A stretch of DNA of 64,000 nucleotides from Manduca sexta (Eukaryota; Arthropoda; Insecta; Lepidoptera; Sphingidae): contig NC_051115.1 of assembly GCF_014839805.1 (NCBI RefSeq), positions 682,001 to 746,000 on the forward strand, read 5' to 3'. Below are positions 20,791 through 32,359 of the stretch, one piece after another. Both the position numbers and the translations under genes were made by a program. The notes below the pieces were generated by a model that worked only from the letters and a program-made list of their open reading frames with translations, was not told where the DNA came from and made no database searches. The stretch's first letter is position 1. Every line of letters starts with the position of its first letter.

Positions 20791-20994
20791 TTTGAAATAC
20801 GGACATTCCTAAGTACAGGAAACAAGTCCTACAACTGTTACGTACTCACAATTAATAATTATAATTAATCACACTCACCACCACATGTTATAACATAAGA
20901 TCTTGTTATGTTTTGTCACTTCTTATTATGTTTTATCCCTTTTGTCTGCTTTAAGTTTCTACTTATATATCTAAATAATATTAGTAACAAATAT

Positions 20995-21145
20995 TATTAT
21001 TTTTGCCGCTGTACTAATATATAAATTTGCATGCTGTGGTCTATAACTAAAGAGGCACGTCACATTGTTAATTGTACCAATATTAAGACATTGTATTTAT
21101 TACATGCCGTGTATCCTTTGTTGGAGGTCCTTAAATAAATAAATA
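20995..21145 (+). repeat. Repeat R, LINE-like 3' end
   Basis: Shares GAGGCACGTCACATT and GGAGGTCCTTAAATAAATAA with 33335-33475. The (AATA)n end suggests a retroposon terminus. Confidence 0.6.
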
Positions 21146-21224
21146 CTGTTAGCAATCTTTTCTGCCGGTTTAATCATTATAGCCGATGTAAATCCGACAT
21201 TACAGTAGTGCTAATTATTCCAAA

Positions 21225-21485
21225 GTTAATTACATATTATTTATTTAACCGTTTACGCACGCAACGAAAGCTCTTAAAAGAAATTAATTTTCCCCGTTTA
21301 TGCAATGTTTTTCATAGATGCTCTGCTCCTATTGGTTATAGCGTGATGATATATAGCCTATAGCCTTCCTCGATAATTGTCTATCCAACACTAAAATAAT
21401 TTTTCAATTCGGACCAGTAGTTCCTTAAATTAGCGCGTTCAAACAAACAAACTCTTCAGCTTTAAATAATAGTATAGATTAAAGA
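21225..21485 (+). repeat. Repeat S, LINE-like 3' end
   Basis: Shares CCGTTTACGCACGCAACG, GCTCCTATTGGTTATAGCGT and AGCGCGTTCAAACAAACAAA with copies at 26868 (reverse) and 60045. Confidence 0.65.
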
Positions 21486-21932
21486 TAGTTTTGATATAAT
21501 ACATAATCTTATTAAATAGCTTTGTTAACACATAAGATTCGTATAAAAACCGTTAAATGAAATATTAAACCGTCTTCAAAAACCAAAAAATAATTTAACA
21601 TCACCTGTATAATCGTTACCAATTTTGCAGTCGGTGCCTAATAAAAATTAAAAATTATTTTCATACATTTTTCAATGCTAGATAATTTAAGCTAATAATA
21701 AAATATATATGATCAATTTGAAATCATATTGTTTTCGTGAAAAATGTAAGGTTTATTTTATTTGCATAATATTAAAACATGCAAAAATAATTTATTAGTG
21801 AGATTAAAATATTCACATAAATAAAAATACGCAAATAATCAACGGTTGCTTAAAGTTTATACTAGAGCTTTGTAATGCGCGAGCGCAAATTCATGAATTA
21901 AACCCATGCAAGTAGCATGCAGGCTGGTTGAA
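21486..21932. other. AT-rich intron 4, nothing recognised
   Basis: Very AT-rich, with no repeat family, exon or RNA recognised. Confidence 0.5.
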
Positions 21933-22109
21933 CGCTGTTCCTTTTTTAAATTTCGCATTTTCGTTCCATAGAGTTTCAAATCAGAATAATTCTAAAAAAG
22001 ATTCACTGAAAAAAATCTAAGCCGCTGTTCCTTTTTCAAATTTCGCATTTTCGTTCCATAGAGTTTCAAATCACGATTCTAAAAAAGTTTAACTTAAAAA
22101 AACTAAATC
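21933..22109 (+). repeat. Direct tandem duplication, 90-bp unit
   Basis: The unit starting CGCTGTTCCTTTTT at 21933 recurs at 22023, including TTTCGCATTTTCGTTCCATA and TCTAAAAAAG. A few substitutions and a small deletion separate the copies. Confidence 0.8.
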
Positions 22110-22404
22110 GGTTAATAAATGACAGATATTCAAACATAACTTCGAATTAAGAACTCCTATTTTTTGAAGTCGGTTATAATGCTATCGTATTTATGCCGGA
22201 GCATTCCCGGTGCAGTATGTCCCGGGGTCTCTGGTCCGCCTCCCTCAGCGTGCACCATTACTCATATGATTCAGCTATTTCGGCGTCTGCACTCAAAGAT
22301 TTCGGATATATGACAAAAAATATTATAATCTATTGGTGAAACTATTGGCTTAGTTTGATAGATGCTTTAATGTAGAGTTTATTTTCGGTATTGTTTTGTG
22401 TTAG

Positions 22405-22675
22405 GAGAGGAATGGACTGCCGAGACGAATGTCCGCAGGTTCAAAACCCAAAAGCACCTCGAACTTTTCTAATGATGTGTGTATTCTTTGTGAATTATCG
22501 CTTGATTTAACGGTGAAGGAAAAATCGTGAGGAAACCTGCATACCTAAGTTCTGTATAAGAGTTTTGAGGATGTGTGAAGTCTGCCCGCACTACAGCGTG
22601 GTGGACTAAGGCCTAATACCTCTCAGTAGAGAAGACCCAGCAGTGGGACAGTATATAATACAAGGCTGATATAAA
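22405..22675 (+). repeat. SINE A, head-truncated
   Basis: From AATGGACTGCCGAGACGAAT to ATAATACAAGGCTGATATAA. The region between 22110 and this copy has a CpG-bearing patch near 22195-22300 but no identifiable element. Confidence 0.85.
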
Positions 22676-22740
22676 TAGATATTCTGGATTGTAGATGAAT
22701 TACTAAGACAAAATCAAAGATATTAAACTATATAGTTAGT

Positions 22741-23330
22741 TATATAGCGGACATCAGGGCCAAATGTTTGCTCCAAAAGTTATTGCCAATTGGTAATAAG
22801 TCGCTGTCTTATTTGACATCTCTGTGTAACAAGATGTCAGCGTCCTTAGATATTAATACAAAAATAACATAATTATATTAAATACTAGCGACTCGCCCCG
22901 GCTTCGCACGGGTGCAATGCTGATACTAAATACACTACAGAAAAACTGTGAACGTTGTATATAAAAACATAGCGGCCCGCTCTGGCTTCGCACGGGTATA
23001 ACATAACAAAATAACAGTATTTCTCCACTATTTAATGGATGTTATTATACATATAAAACTTCCTCTTGAATCACTCTATCTATTAAAAAAAACCGCATCA
23101 AAATCCGTTGCGTAGTTTTAAAGATTTAAGCACACATAGGGACAGAGAAAGCGACTTTGTTTTATACTATGTAGTGATGCTAATATTCACATTAAAACGT
23201 GCACATCGCGATATGGAAAAATATGAAGTATTTTACATTGTTTTGTTATTTTACAGTAGATTGAGTTTTCATATAAACGCAAAATTTTCGTTTAACAATC
23301 TTTCCAATGTTCGCTCTATATAATTCTAGA
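22741..23330 (+). mobile_element. MITE Q interrupted by a Helitron
   Basis: Left part 22741-22884 and right part 23178-23330 match the intact Q copy at 17222. The interruption is the F element at 22885-23177. Confidence 0.75.
22885..23177 (-). mobile_element. Non-autonomous Helitron F
   Basis: On the reverse strand it starts TCACTACATAGTATAAAAC and ends with a GC-rich hairpin region plus GGGTCGCTAG, fitting the TC...CTRR rule. Flanks are A and T with no duplication. It has two internal GGCTTCGCACGGGT units and no Rep/helicase gene. Confidence 0.82.
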
Positions 23331-23689
23331 ACTTTCTGGTAAATTTACAATTACGCAAAGGCAGTCGCTTTAATTCCAAATTACTTTAAAATAACTAATA
23401 ATTCTCTACTCGAATTCCGAACGGTATTGCTAGAAAATTTTCAATGACGCATTGAACATTTTAAATTTGGTAACACCGTCTCGTATGTACTCATGTGCTG
23501 CCTACCACCTGCGTACAATGTCATTGTTATATGATTAATGGCAGTACAAACATCTCAATTCCCCCAGGATTAGAATCATTAATTATATTTATACTTGTAT
23601 CAGAATTATGTACGGATTTTACTGTGGTTGTCAAAGTTTTTGAGAGGTTTTGAGCGGGATATCCATGTATGTACTACGTACTAGATTTG
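23331..23689. other. Intron 4, nothing recognised
   Basis: AT-rich with no repeat or exon signal recognised. Confidence 0.4.
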
Positions 23690-23936
23690 GTGTCCCGAAC
23701 ATTCAGTGTTCAACTGAACTGTAATCCATTCAAACTGACTAGTATGGTCAATATTGACAGCTCGTGGTTGTGTACGGAGTGACGCTCATGATATAAGAAC
23801 TCGAGTCTAAGTGTAAACCTGGATATACAAAATATTAGTCTAATAAGTAAAATGCTTGTTCAATTGAATAAATAGGCTATGACAGTGAAGTTTGGTTGCC
23901 ATTTTAGTTCAGTTTTTGAACAAATAGTTTATATGG
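23690..23936 (+). mobile_element. TIR element N, one end missing
   Basis: Matches the reverse complement of 48278-48613 through CCATTCAAACTGACTAGTAT and GGTTGCCATTTTAGTTCAG. Only the GAACAAATAGTTTATA terminus remains. It lies 24 kb from its inverted partner. Confidence 0.7.
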
Positions 23937-24221
23937 ACGATCGTGTCTATAGAATATACCTCAATAGAGATGTCTAATAAGTATTAGTGGTGATACATAC
24001 AATCCGAATCCTGTCGGCTTCCTTTTTAATTTTATTTACGTTTTACTTAGTTTTTGTTCAATTGGTGATATGTTAACTAAGGCAATTCTTTTTAAATTAC
24101 TTTTTGAAGACTTCATCTTTCGACACTGATAAGTGCTAACAGTAATTTATTAAATATCAAAATATTTAGTTAAAGGAATTTGGCGAGGATTTTTATTTTA
24201 ACTATTTCAAATTTATTTTTC
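23937..24221. other. Intron 4, AT-rich with partial D-like words
   Basis: Short D-like fragments (ATCCGAATCCTGTCGGCTTCC) appear near 24000. Otherwise nothing recognised. Confidence 0.35.
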
Positions 24222-24405
24222 ACTAGATTTTGCCCGCGGCATCGATTTTCTCAAAATCTACTGAACGAATTTTTATGAAATTTGCTATGGAGATAGTTTA
24301 AGACCCTGGGAAGGTTATAGGCCACTTTCTATCCCGGGAAAATATATAGCGGGACTTTTATCCCGGAAAAATACGTAACGAAGCCGCTAGCAAAAGCTTG
24401 TTGAT
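24222..24405 (+). repeat. LINE-type 3' end (family H)
   Basis: Shows TCAAAATCTACTGAACGAAT, AGTTTAAGACCCTGGGAAGG and ATATATAGCGGGACTTTTAT. Related copies at 43965 and, reversed, at 63005. Confidence 0.65.
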
Positions 24406-24659
24406 AATAGATTCAAAGATAGCTTCATGGATATCCGATGTCAACTGATAACATAAAAAGTTTAGGAACAACTGTTCTATATAACATTTCTATTAAAATG
24501 GATTTGATATAGAGGGGTCTTGTTATACTGGTCTTCATTGTACATTCAATGAACGACGTAAAATATGAAACTACGTGTTTGTAGTTGCTTCCTATTACCA
24601 GTGGAGTATTTGTGTTGGTTGTACTGAGTTTGATTCCCGAGTCGGTTATCCAAGCCTTA

Positions 24660-25100
24660 CTATTCTATAGTTATTTTGGTGCTTAAAAACGTGCAAATCA
24701 TGATATGAAAAAAATATAAACTATTTTATACTAGTTGACCCGACAGACGTTGTCCCGTCTTAACTATGAATTTGCGCATTCTGTCAATCGCTGACAGTTA
24801 TTTCAAACAATTGACAGTTATATAGAATTAATATTTTCGTTAAGTTTTCTTAAATTTTCTAATTTTACGTGCATTTTTTTAATTTTTTTCTTTCATAAGA
24901 ACCTTCTCCTGAAAATAACAAACACAACAAAAAATAATTGTGAAATCGGTCCAGCCGTTCACGCGTGATGGCGTGATCAAGGGACATAGGGATTCATTTT
25001 TATATATATAGATTGTTTTGGTATTTCACGATAGATTGAGTAACCATCGCATAAGCGCAACATTTTTGTATGACATTCTCCCAATATCCGCTCTATATTA
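24660..25100 (+). mobile_element. MITE Q fragment interrupted by a Helitron
   Basis: Q sequence before (GATATGAAAAAAATATAAAC) and after (GTAACCATCGCATAAGCGCA) an E element. The left Q end is missing. Confidence 0.7.
24731..25012 (-). mobile_element. Non-autonomous Helitron E
   Basis: On the reverse strand it begins TCTATATATATAAAAATGAA and ends GACGGGACAACGTCTG...CTAG. The GACG/CGTC stem close to the CTAG end is the expected Helitron 3' hairpin. It resembles Lep1-type elements of moths (from memory). Confidence 0.8.
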
Positions 25101-25169
25101 CTTTAGAACTCTTTAGTAAATATGGTCCAATGGTTAAGTAATTTGTTATTCGTTAAACTTGAAAATTAA

Positions 25170-25375
25170 TGATTTCTTATGTTTACGCGAAGTTAGACAT
25201 CGAATTAAAACATAATATTCGGATTTTTTTGAGTTTTTTTGTATTATAATAATTTTCTCCCTACGTTGCGAATATTTTGGAGCCTTCGTGGAGTGGATAT
25301 GGTAATGAAGGCTGAGGAATTATAAAAACCGCGGCAAAATCCGAAAATTTGATTTATTTTGCAACCTTAATATAA
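25170..25375 (+). repeat. Repeat G
   Basis: From TTCTTATGTTTACGCGAAG through TTGGAGCCTTCGTGGAGTGG to AAACCGCGGCAAAATCCG, collinear with 11917-12115. Confidence 0.65.
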
Positions 25376-26595
25376 TTTAAATATTCAAACAGCAATTTTA
25401 CCGAAAATTTATTCATAGAATAACATTTGACCGCAAAAAATAAATGGAACAATGAAAAAAAGTTATAAAAAAAACTCGATTATCTTCCGAATGATGGTAG
25501 GGACACGTTTCTGAGGTGGTAATAATGTGGTATAACCGACCAGTGTAAATTGATCCGCTTTCATGAAATATTGTTTTAGCTGCAGAGCTCTATGTAAACT
25601 GGAGAGTAAGTTCTGATCATCCAGTTTAAGTAGGTCTCCCTCACCCCGCGCGGTTCATACAAATAACGATGAAATAAGGAGACATCGTATATTTAAATGG
25701 ATCAAATAAAACTGGTCAATATCGAGGGATAGGACGTCCAATATAAATAGAGCTCTCCAGATTTTCGGTTCATAATAAATACCTACTACTATATCAACTT
25801 AGTACATTCTCGAAGGTCTATATAAATTGGTGATTTATAATCGCTCGAAAACAGCCAACGTAAGAAGATCCCCGTTCCTGCATATTTTATACCGACCAAG
25901 TTGAAATTAAGGTAAAGCGGCGTATTCCCTTGGGTCTGAATAAGATGGATATTGTGCCAACTGTCTAGCGTAAGAAGAACTCTGAAGCCACATTCGGAGT
26001 TAGCAGCCAGGGGTCAACGTAAACTGGTAGTCGCTGCGGCCGGAAAAAATCCGAATCGGTTCTTTTGGTGATTTTACAAGTCATCGTACCGGCGCATGCG
26101 CTTTGATTAATATTTCGAAAAGCCATTCTTACTAAGTTCCAAATATGTTTTTTGTTCGTCAAAAATTGCTTTTGTGTTTAACGTCATCTGTCTGTTATTA
26201 TGGGAATGTTAAAACGGTTGGGTACGTAGGTTTGATTCTCGACGAGGGCTTAAGTTCTAGCAAAATTATATCTGACATTAGTAAAGGTCAGGTCAATAGT
26301 ACCCTGTACCAGCGGGAATGGAAAAATTGAAGGTGGAGGAAGCGAAAAGTATGCCAGAATCGTGCAAAGTGGTTATCCATAGTCTCTGCCTACCCCTATA
26401 AGATAGAGGCGTGATGCTATGTAAAATTACCGATGAATATATTAACCTAACTCTAAGTTAATAGTAAGTTTCTCCGAAAGGGACATGGTTTAACTTTTAT
26501 CAAAATTACTAGTGAAAGAATATAAGTTAATAGCAAGTACTCGCAGCAATATATTGCACTAGAACTGCTGGATTTACACTAGCCATAACCTATAC
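25376..26595. other. Intron 4, unassigned
   Basis: Mixed sequence with ORFs of 61-65 codons that lack recognisable motifs. I see no known repeat, exon or RNA in it. Confidence 0.4.
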
Positions 26596-26599
26596 TCTA

Positions 26600-26867
26600 T
26601 CTATATATATAAAAATGAATCCCTATTTCCCTTGGTCACGCCATCACGCGTGAACGGCTGGACCGAATTCACAAATTTTTTTTTGTTGTTAGTTATTGTC
26701 AGGAGAAGGTTCTTATGAAAGAAAAAATACAAAATTAGAAAATTTAAGAAAACTTAACGGAAATATTAATTTTATATAACTGTCAATTGTTTGAAATAAT
26801 TGATCGATTGACAGAATGCGCGCCGCAAATTCATAGTTAAGACGGGACAATGTATCGGGTCAGCTAG
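26600..26867 (+). mobile_element. Non-autonomous Helitron E
   Basis: Starts TCTATATATATAAAAATGAA after A and ends CTAG before T, with a slightly decayed terminal hairpin (GACGGGACAATGTATCGGG). Confidence 0.8.
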
Positions 26868-27012
26868 TACTATTATAAAAAGCTGTAGATTTTGTTTGAA
26901 CGCGCTAATCTCAGGAACTACTGGTCTGAATTGAAAATTTCTTTTAGTGTTAGATAGCCCATTTATCGAGGAAAGCTATAGGCTAATGGTGAATGGTTCA
27001 TAAAACTCGATT
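26868..27012 (-). repeat. Repeat S fragment
   Basis: Reverse of 21225-21485: TTTGTTTGAACGCGCTAATC and GATAGCCCATTTATCGAGGA. Adjacent to the Helitron end. Confidence 0.6.
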
Positions 27013-27480
27013 CTTACTTCCCTTTTGTAATTCATGTAAAATTTAATTATCATTAGAAAGATTTGTCGACCGCATTAATGAATAAATTAATTAGATAGCC
27101 TAGTTGGTTGTGCAACGGACTGCCGAGACGAATGTCCGCAGGTTCAAATCCCAAGGACACACACCTCTGAATTTTCTAAAATGATGTGTGTATTCTCTGT
27201 GAATTATCGCTTGCTTTAACGGTGAAGGGAAACATCGTGGGGAAACCTGCATACCTGAGAAATTCTCTATTAGGAATTTTCGAGGGTGTGTGAAGTCTAC
27301 CAATCCGCACTAGGCCAGCGTGGTGGACTAAGGCCTAATCCCTCTCAGTAGAGGAGGCCCGTGCAGTGGGACAATATATAATACAGGGCTGATATTATTA
27401 TTATTGATGAATACTAATGCCTAAGTATATATTGTGTCGTGTTCCCTTTGAAAATTTCACTCTTCACAACAGCTTTGGGT
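27013..27480 (+). repeat. Repeat D split by a SINE
   Basis: The left half ends CGACCGCATTAATGAATA and the right half resumes GATGAATACTAATGCC, then TATATTGTGTCGTGTTCCC. TGAATA on both sides is a likely target duplication. Between 27481 and 27849 a decayed S-like fragment (GCGCTGCGTAAACGGTTAAG) is seen. Confidence 0.65.
27088..27405 (+). repeat. SINE A, full length
   Basis: Head TAGATAGCCTAGTTGGTTG, B box GGTTCAAATCCC, tail GGGCTGATATTATTATTATT. Inserted in repeat D. Confidence 0.9.
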
Positions 27481-27849
27481 TATAACACCACGCTATGAAC
27501 AATAGGAGCGGAGCATTAATGAAACATGTTGGAAAAATAGGAAAAAAAATATCTTTTTGAGTGCCCGTTGCGTGCGCTGCGTAAACGGTTAAGTTATATA
27601 TTATTTTTTCTTCATTATATATAATTAATATTTATAAATTAGTTTTCCCGAACGGTGTAATAATATTAAATTAATTCGAATACAATCATAAAAATCGTTT
27701 AGAAAATAACGTTAAATACAAGGTAATTAAAAGATGATTTAGTTTTGTTTTAAATATATGTAAAATAAGTTGTTTGTTGTAACTGCAATATTTTGAGGCA
27801 GGAGTTGCGAGCGATATCTAGAGTAGTTATTGGTATCTCTATATAAGAT

Positions 27850-28020
27850 TTTTTTTGCTTTGAATAACGAGAAGAGCTTGCCTTTCGCCTGATAAGCGAT
27901 ACGACCTATAAACAGCAGAAACACCAACACCTTGAATTACAAAGTGTTTGGTATTCCACTGCGCTCGCTTCAGACATGAGATGTTAGTTATTATGTCCAG
28001 TAGTTACACTAGACATAATA
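27850..28020 (-). repeat. Repeat B, half copy
   Basis: Reverse strand: covers the A-rich end (GCTTTGAATAACGAG reversed) to TTGTCTAGTGTAACTACTGG-like sequence. The 5' half is absent. Confidence 0.75.
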
Positions 28021-28164
28021 AGAAATAAGTGATGCGCGTTCGGCAAATCAAATTTAATATTTAACTATAATGTAATGGTACTTCGGTACTGCAACTGCTG
28101 GATTTTGTTTGTATAGCGATACTTCTTAAATAATTATTTATTTATTTACATAAATAAATTATTT

Positions 28165-28402
28165 AAGACTGACTCGGTGGCGTAGTTGTACTGCATGCGC
28201 GGTACGACAGCGCTCTGAGGTCCTGGGTTCGAATCCCGGGTCGGGCAAAGTGATATTTGGGTTTTTCTGCTCAGTATCAGCCCGGAGTCTAGAATTTGTG
28301 ATATGGCGATAGGCTCGCATATCACATCATAGGACGGAACACACTTGGCGAATTAAGTGCCCTGGTTGCGCCTCTGCATACCCCTTCGGGGATAAATGCG
28401 TG

Positions 28403-28440
<38 letters not shown>
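28165..28440 (+). repeat. SINE I, full length, with (TG)n end
   Basis: Head CTCGGTGGCGTAGTTGTACT, B box GGTTCGAATCCCGGG, then CCCTTCGGGGATAAATGCG and a TG dinucleotide run of about 38 bases (28401-28440). Complete reference copy of the family in this window. Confidence 0.88.
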
Positions 28441-28442
<2 letters not shown>

Positions 28443-28447
28443 GTATT

Positions 28448-28602
28448 TAACAGCGGCAAAGGGTACATATAATCCGATTACTTTCGTATCTTTTGTAGAA
28501 TCTAATTATCATTAGATTTGTAGACCGCATTTATGTATATTAGTACTTATATATTGTGTCGGGTTTCCCTTCGGAATATTTTACCTTACGCCACCGGTAT
28601 TT
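28448..28602 (+). repeat. Repeat D, near complete
   Basis: GTAGAATCTAATTATCATTA, GATTTGTAGACCGCATTTAT and TATTGTGTCGGGTTTCCC in uninterrupted order. Confidence 0.7.
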
Positions 28603-28789
28603 AATGTTTAAATTTTCTATTATTACTCGATATTGGCGAAGTCCTATGAACGCTGGAAGCCATAGTATAAAACACAAATACTCCCTATTTTAAAGTTAAA
28701 AAAGGTATTAATACCTTTAAAGATATCGTTTCTCTTTACAATCTAATTAGTAAGAAGTTGTCTTATAATAAAAATGGATTTTTTAAATC

Positions 28790-29110
28790 GTTCTATTTTC
28801 GAAAATAACTAATTCGAACGTGCATTAAAAATCCAACATGGCGCCGTAGAACGCGCGGGAAAGCTATCCGGGCCGTCGGCGTTTCATTAAAATAAAACAG
28901 GCGCCCGCGGGCGGGGACCATTAATAAAAGGCAGAAAAAGATTAATGTCGGTCCCTTACACAATGCGTAATAAATTAGATGGATATTTTCCAAGGGAGAC
29001 CTACCCTTGCGGCCATGTTGTGACGAGAACGGCTGCGATTGGTCGGCTCGGTTACTAATCAATAAATACGCGTGCAATAACAAAACGTCGTAAGTTGACG
29101 CAGTTTTGTA
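28790..29110. promoter_or_regulatory. GC-rich unique block, candidate enhancer or promoter
   Basis: No repeat match. GC-rich core (GCGCCGTAGAACGCGCGGGA, CAGGCGCCCGCGGGCGGGGA) with ATTAATAAAAGG, GATTAATG and a reverse CCAAT (CGATTGGTCGG at about 29036). A 130-codon reverse-strand ORF spans it but has no motif. Alternative cnc promoters are known in flies, so this is a plausible site. Confidence 0.35.
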
Positions 29111-29519
29111 TGGGATTCTCAACCTTATTTCATAAGGAGTAGAGTGTAGAATTGAGTATCTTGAGTTGTATGCGGAATAAAACAAAAGGCGATGGCAATG
29201 GTTGTGTAACGTTCTTTGTTAGCGTTCGAATATGGAACTTATTGACACGGGTTTGTGAATATTCGAAAATGGAATATGTAGAGATTAGTGAAATTAATTT
29301 ACAACATTCCAATTATAAAACGTTCGAAATTTTTTATGTCACTGGCCAGTATTCAATATTTTGTATCAACTTCATAATTTAAACATTTAAAATCGGAATG
29401 ACATTTGTAACACTTACAACTGACCAGTGTTTAAATTTCGAACACAAAAAACGGAATTCAATTCTATTATTAGAGACATTTTTTAACTACAGACAAGTTA
29501 AAGGCAACACAATCTCAAT

Positions 29520-30260
29520 GCCTTTAAATCAAACACTTGAACGTACAATGGCCAAATGAAAACGAAGTTTGGCGGCAAAAAGCACGTCTGCGATGACTTG
29601 CCTGTAATGACGTCATCATGACGAGACGAGTGGGCAAAGGGTTCTTTATAGAGTCCTGTGGTATGAATACCTTTAGATCAATGTCAAATATATTTATTAA
29701 ATTATAAAGTTCCGCCTAGGAAAGACGGTTAGCCTCGGTTTCAGCCAAAAAAAACTATAATTAATTGATTTTTTTTACGAATGAAACTGTATGGAAAATT
29801 TGAAAAATTGGTGAAAAAAAGTAGGGATGAATGAAGCAAACAGGATTAAAAAGCCTACAATTTTACAATTGTAACTATAAATATGACGATACCAAGTGTT
29901 TAGAGCTTCCTTTGCCTTAAATAAACATAAAAAATCCGCTGACAGTGCAAAACGATTCCTTTGCCTCATAAAAAATCATTCAACACTCGAACCGCAAGCC
30001 TGAATTACATCTCTAAACATTAAAAACTACACTAGTTAAAAAAAAAACTGGCACTTTCACTACACTCGGCGGAAACGCGGACATTTTCAAGTCACCATGA
30101 CTATAACAAGATGGCCGCCAGTCATCATCGTTCAGCGGTTTTGAATATGGAACGTTTTGACTGCACGTCTAGTTTGGCGCCTTTTTTCTAAGGAAGCATT
30201 GCTGTCAGCCACCGTCTTTTGGATTGTTCGTCACTTGGAAATTAAATCAAGAAACAGATA
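29520..30260. promoter_or_regulatory. Unique block with CRE and YY1-like site
   Basis: TGACGTCA at 29608-29615 is followed by CATGACGAGACG. AAGATGGCCGCC at 30108-30119 fits a YY1/Pho-like site. Between them lies AT-rich DNA. No repeat family recognised. Confidence 0.35.
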
Positions 30261-30852
30261 TGTCTAGTCTGTTTGTAGGCATCAATAGTCTATTTTTACC
30301 ACCGTATTCTTGGACTTTTGGCTAGAGAAATGGCACCGTCGACAAATGCTCGACTATGACAAAACATTGGACAACATCACAAGAAAACATTTGCTGTGGA
30401 GTCGCTTTCCTGTGCTCATATAAAATAGTAGCATAAGCCTTTGGACTCTATGAACGATTAGTCGATCAAGGAAAAGAGGGCGAAATACCTCGTAGATTGC
30501 TACCCGTTGAAATAAAGAAAGAAAAATGTCTTTGTTTGGCCATTGTCTCTGCACCATGGCTGATAGTAATACATACAAACGGCAGTAAAGAGATAGATAG
30601 TATAATAGTAAGTGTACATAAGAATTAAACAAAAGATACTACGCAAAAAAAACGAAAAATAGTCAACATACTCACTAATACCCGAAATATCCAATCCATG
30701 ACGTTCTCTATAAACCAATGCTTCCATTCCACCAAACATCGACGTATATGGCGACAAATTGAAACGGCAGATTCTCAATCAGTCCAAACATGACGAACCT
30801 GTCTAGAGAGTAGTGGTGAATGGTGAAATTTTTCAAAAGATAAGCCGATAAA
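30261..30852. other. Intron 4, nothing recognised
   Basis: Two overlapping reverse-strand ORFs of 92 codons occur, but they show low-complexity aromatic-rich translations without motifs. No repeat recognised. Confidence 0.4.
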
Positions 30853-31045
30853 AGAAGCCCTAGTTAAAGTATCGCGGTCAATTTAATAGAAATCAAAAAC
30901 TGTATGTAAGTAAACCTAGAGGGCCCCATGCAAGAAGCCCTAGTTAAAGTATCGCGGACAATTTAATAGAAAATAAAAACTAAGATATAAGTAAATGAAC
31001 CTAAAAGGGAAGCCGGTAGGAATCGAGTAGTGTGGATGTTTTGGC
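30853..31045 (+). repeat. Direct duplication, ~80-bp unit, with D fragment
   Basis: AGAAGCCCTAGTTAAAGTAT occurs at 30853 and 30933 with similar following sequence (TCGCGG.CAATTTAATAGAAA). A D-like end (GGGAAGCCGGTAGGAATCG) follows the second unit. Confidence 0.7.
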
Positions 31046-31283
31046 ATTGGTCAAGATATGACGAAGATAAAATAATTGAACTAAATTAAAAAATTCCGTC
31101 GTCCACTCTTTCAATATCCTTACTATTTTGGAATATTCCAGAAATAAGGATATCCACTAACAGTTTTACTTTCATATTTTCGGATGCTTCTCGCTAATAT
31201 TGTAGCTGCTTCTCAACTATAAGTCCCGGAAATTATTAGGTTTTAATATTATTTGTATTTATGTAGATATATTTTATATTACA

Positions 31284-31545
31284 CTAGCTGACCCGACAGA
31301 CGTTGTCCCGTCTTAACTATGAATTTGCAGCGCGCTTTCTGTCAATCGCTAACAATTATATAAAGTTAATAGTGTCGTTAAGTTTCTTAAATTTTCTAAT
31401 TTTCCGCGTAATTTTTTGAAATCTTTCTTTCATGAGAACCTTCTCCTGACAATAACAAACACAACAAAAATAGTGAAATCAGTCCAGCCGTTCACGCGTG
31501 ATGGCGTGACCAAGGGAAATAGGGATTCATTTTTATATATATAGA
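31284..31545 (-). mobile_element. Non-autonomous Helitron E
   Basis: Reverse-strand element from TCTATATATATAAAAATG to GACGGGACAACGTCTG...CTAG. Slightly shorter than 24731. The region from 31546 to 31927 shows nothing. Confidence 0.8.
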
Positions 31546-31927
31546 TAAGTATTGTTATTTATATTTGTACACACCCTAATTATCTCTATATCACCTAAAG
31601 CTTGACTTAAAGAATGCCTCAGACATTAAGTCCATCCGTTTCACACATTAATATATTATAGAAAGTATAATAAACTAATTAACAAAACGTAGTATTATCA
31701 CTTTTCTCCTTTTAAGTGGTGGACTGAGGTGTAAGACCCATATTTCGTCATCAGGCCCTGAGTAATAGGGAAATTGGCCATTTACCGGACACAATGACTC
31801 CAGGACGATACCAGCTGAAACGTAGATCAAGTAATCTAAATTTAAAAGCAAATATTTTGTCCTTTAGTCTCTACAAAGCTTAAAGGTAGGAAATGTCTTC
31901 AGCATTAAATCCGCCTTTACACTTGTA

Positions 31928-32333
31928 TACAGGGTCATTTTGACATCGCTTTACTAAATGAAACCACTTACTTATCTACTTGGAAATAACATTTTACAAT
32001 AAGTTACTTGAGCTAGATGTAAAATAAAAAAGTGTAAGTTTGGAACAAAATAAATATTGATAAAAAGTATTTTAATTTTACGCGCCCTAAAGCCACTACT
32101 ACTACTCTTAGAGAATTGGTTGCAGCGGCAACATCATACATTCAGCCAGAAATACACCCACACATACGCCATATTCGCATTAAACTACAAAATGATAAAA
32201 AAAAATCCGAAAACTGAAACCAGGATTTTTCGCGAAAATATGAATAATTAATGGATGGCACTTTGAAATGTCAGCAAATGTGAAGACAAGTTTGTGGTTT
32301 CATTTAGTAACGCAATGTCAAAATGACCCTGCA
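31928..32333 (+). mobile_element. MITE C, full length
   Basis: TIRs TACAGGGTCATTTTGACATC and the matching inverted right end. Interior CGCCCTAAAGCCACTACTAC. Same length as the other complete copies. Confidence 0.85.
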
Positions 32334-32359
32334 TAAAGTGTAATAAATAAAGGTAACTA

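Noticed and set aside
28165..28250. Possible tRNA gene
   Set aside because: Same reasoning: it is the head of a SINE I copy repeated elsewhere.
28401..28440. Regulatory TG tract
   Set aside because: The dinucleotide run follows the normal 3' end of SINE I, so a microsatellite grown from the SINE tail is the simpler reading.
28793..29185. 130-codon reverse-strand ORF
   Set aside because: Lies on a GC-rich, probably regulatory block; the translation shows no domain or credible start context.
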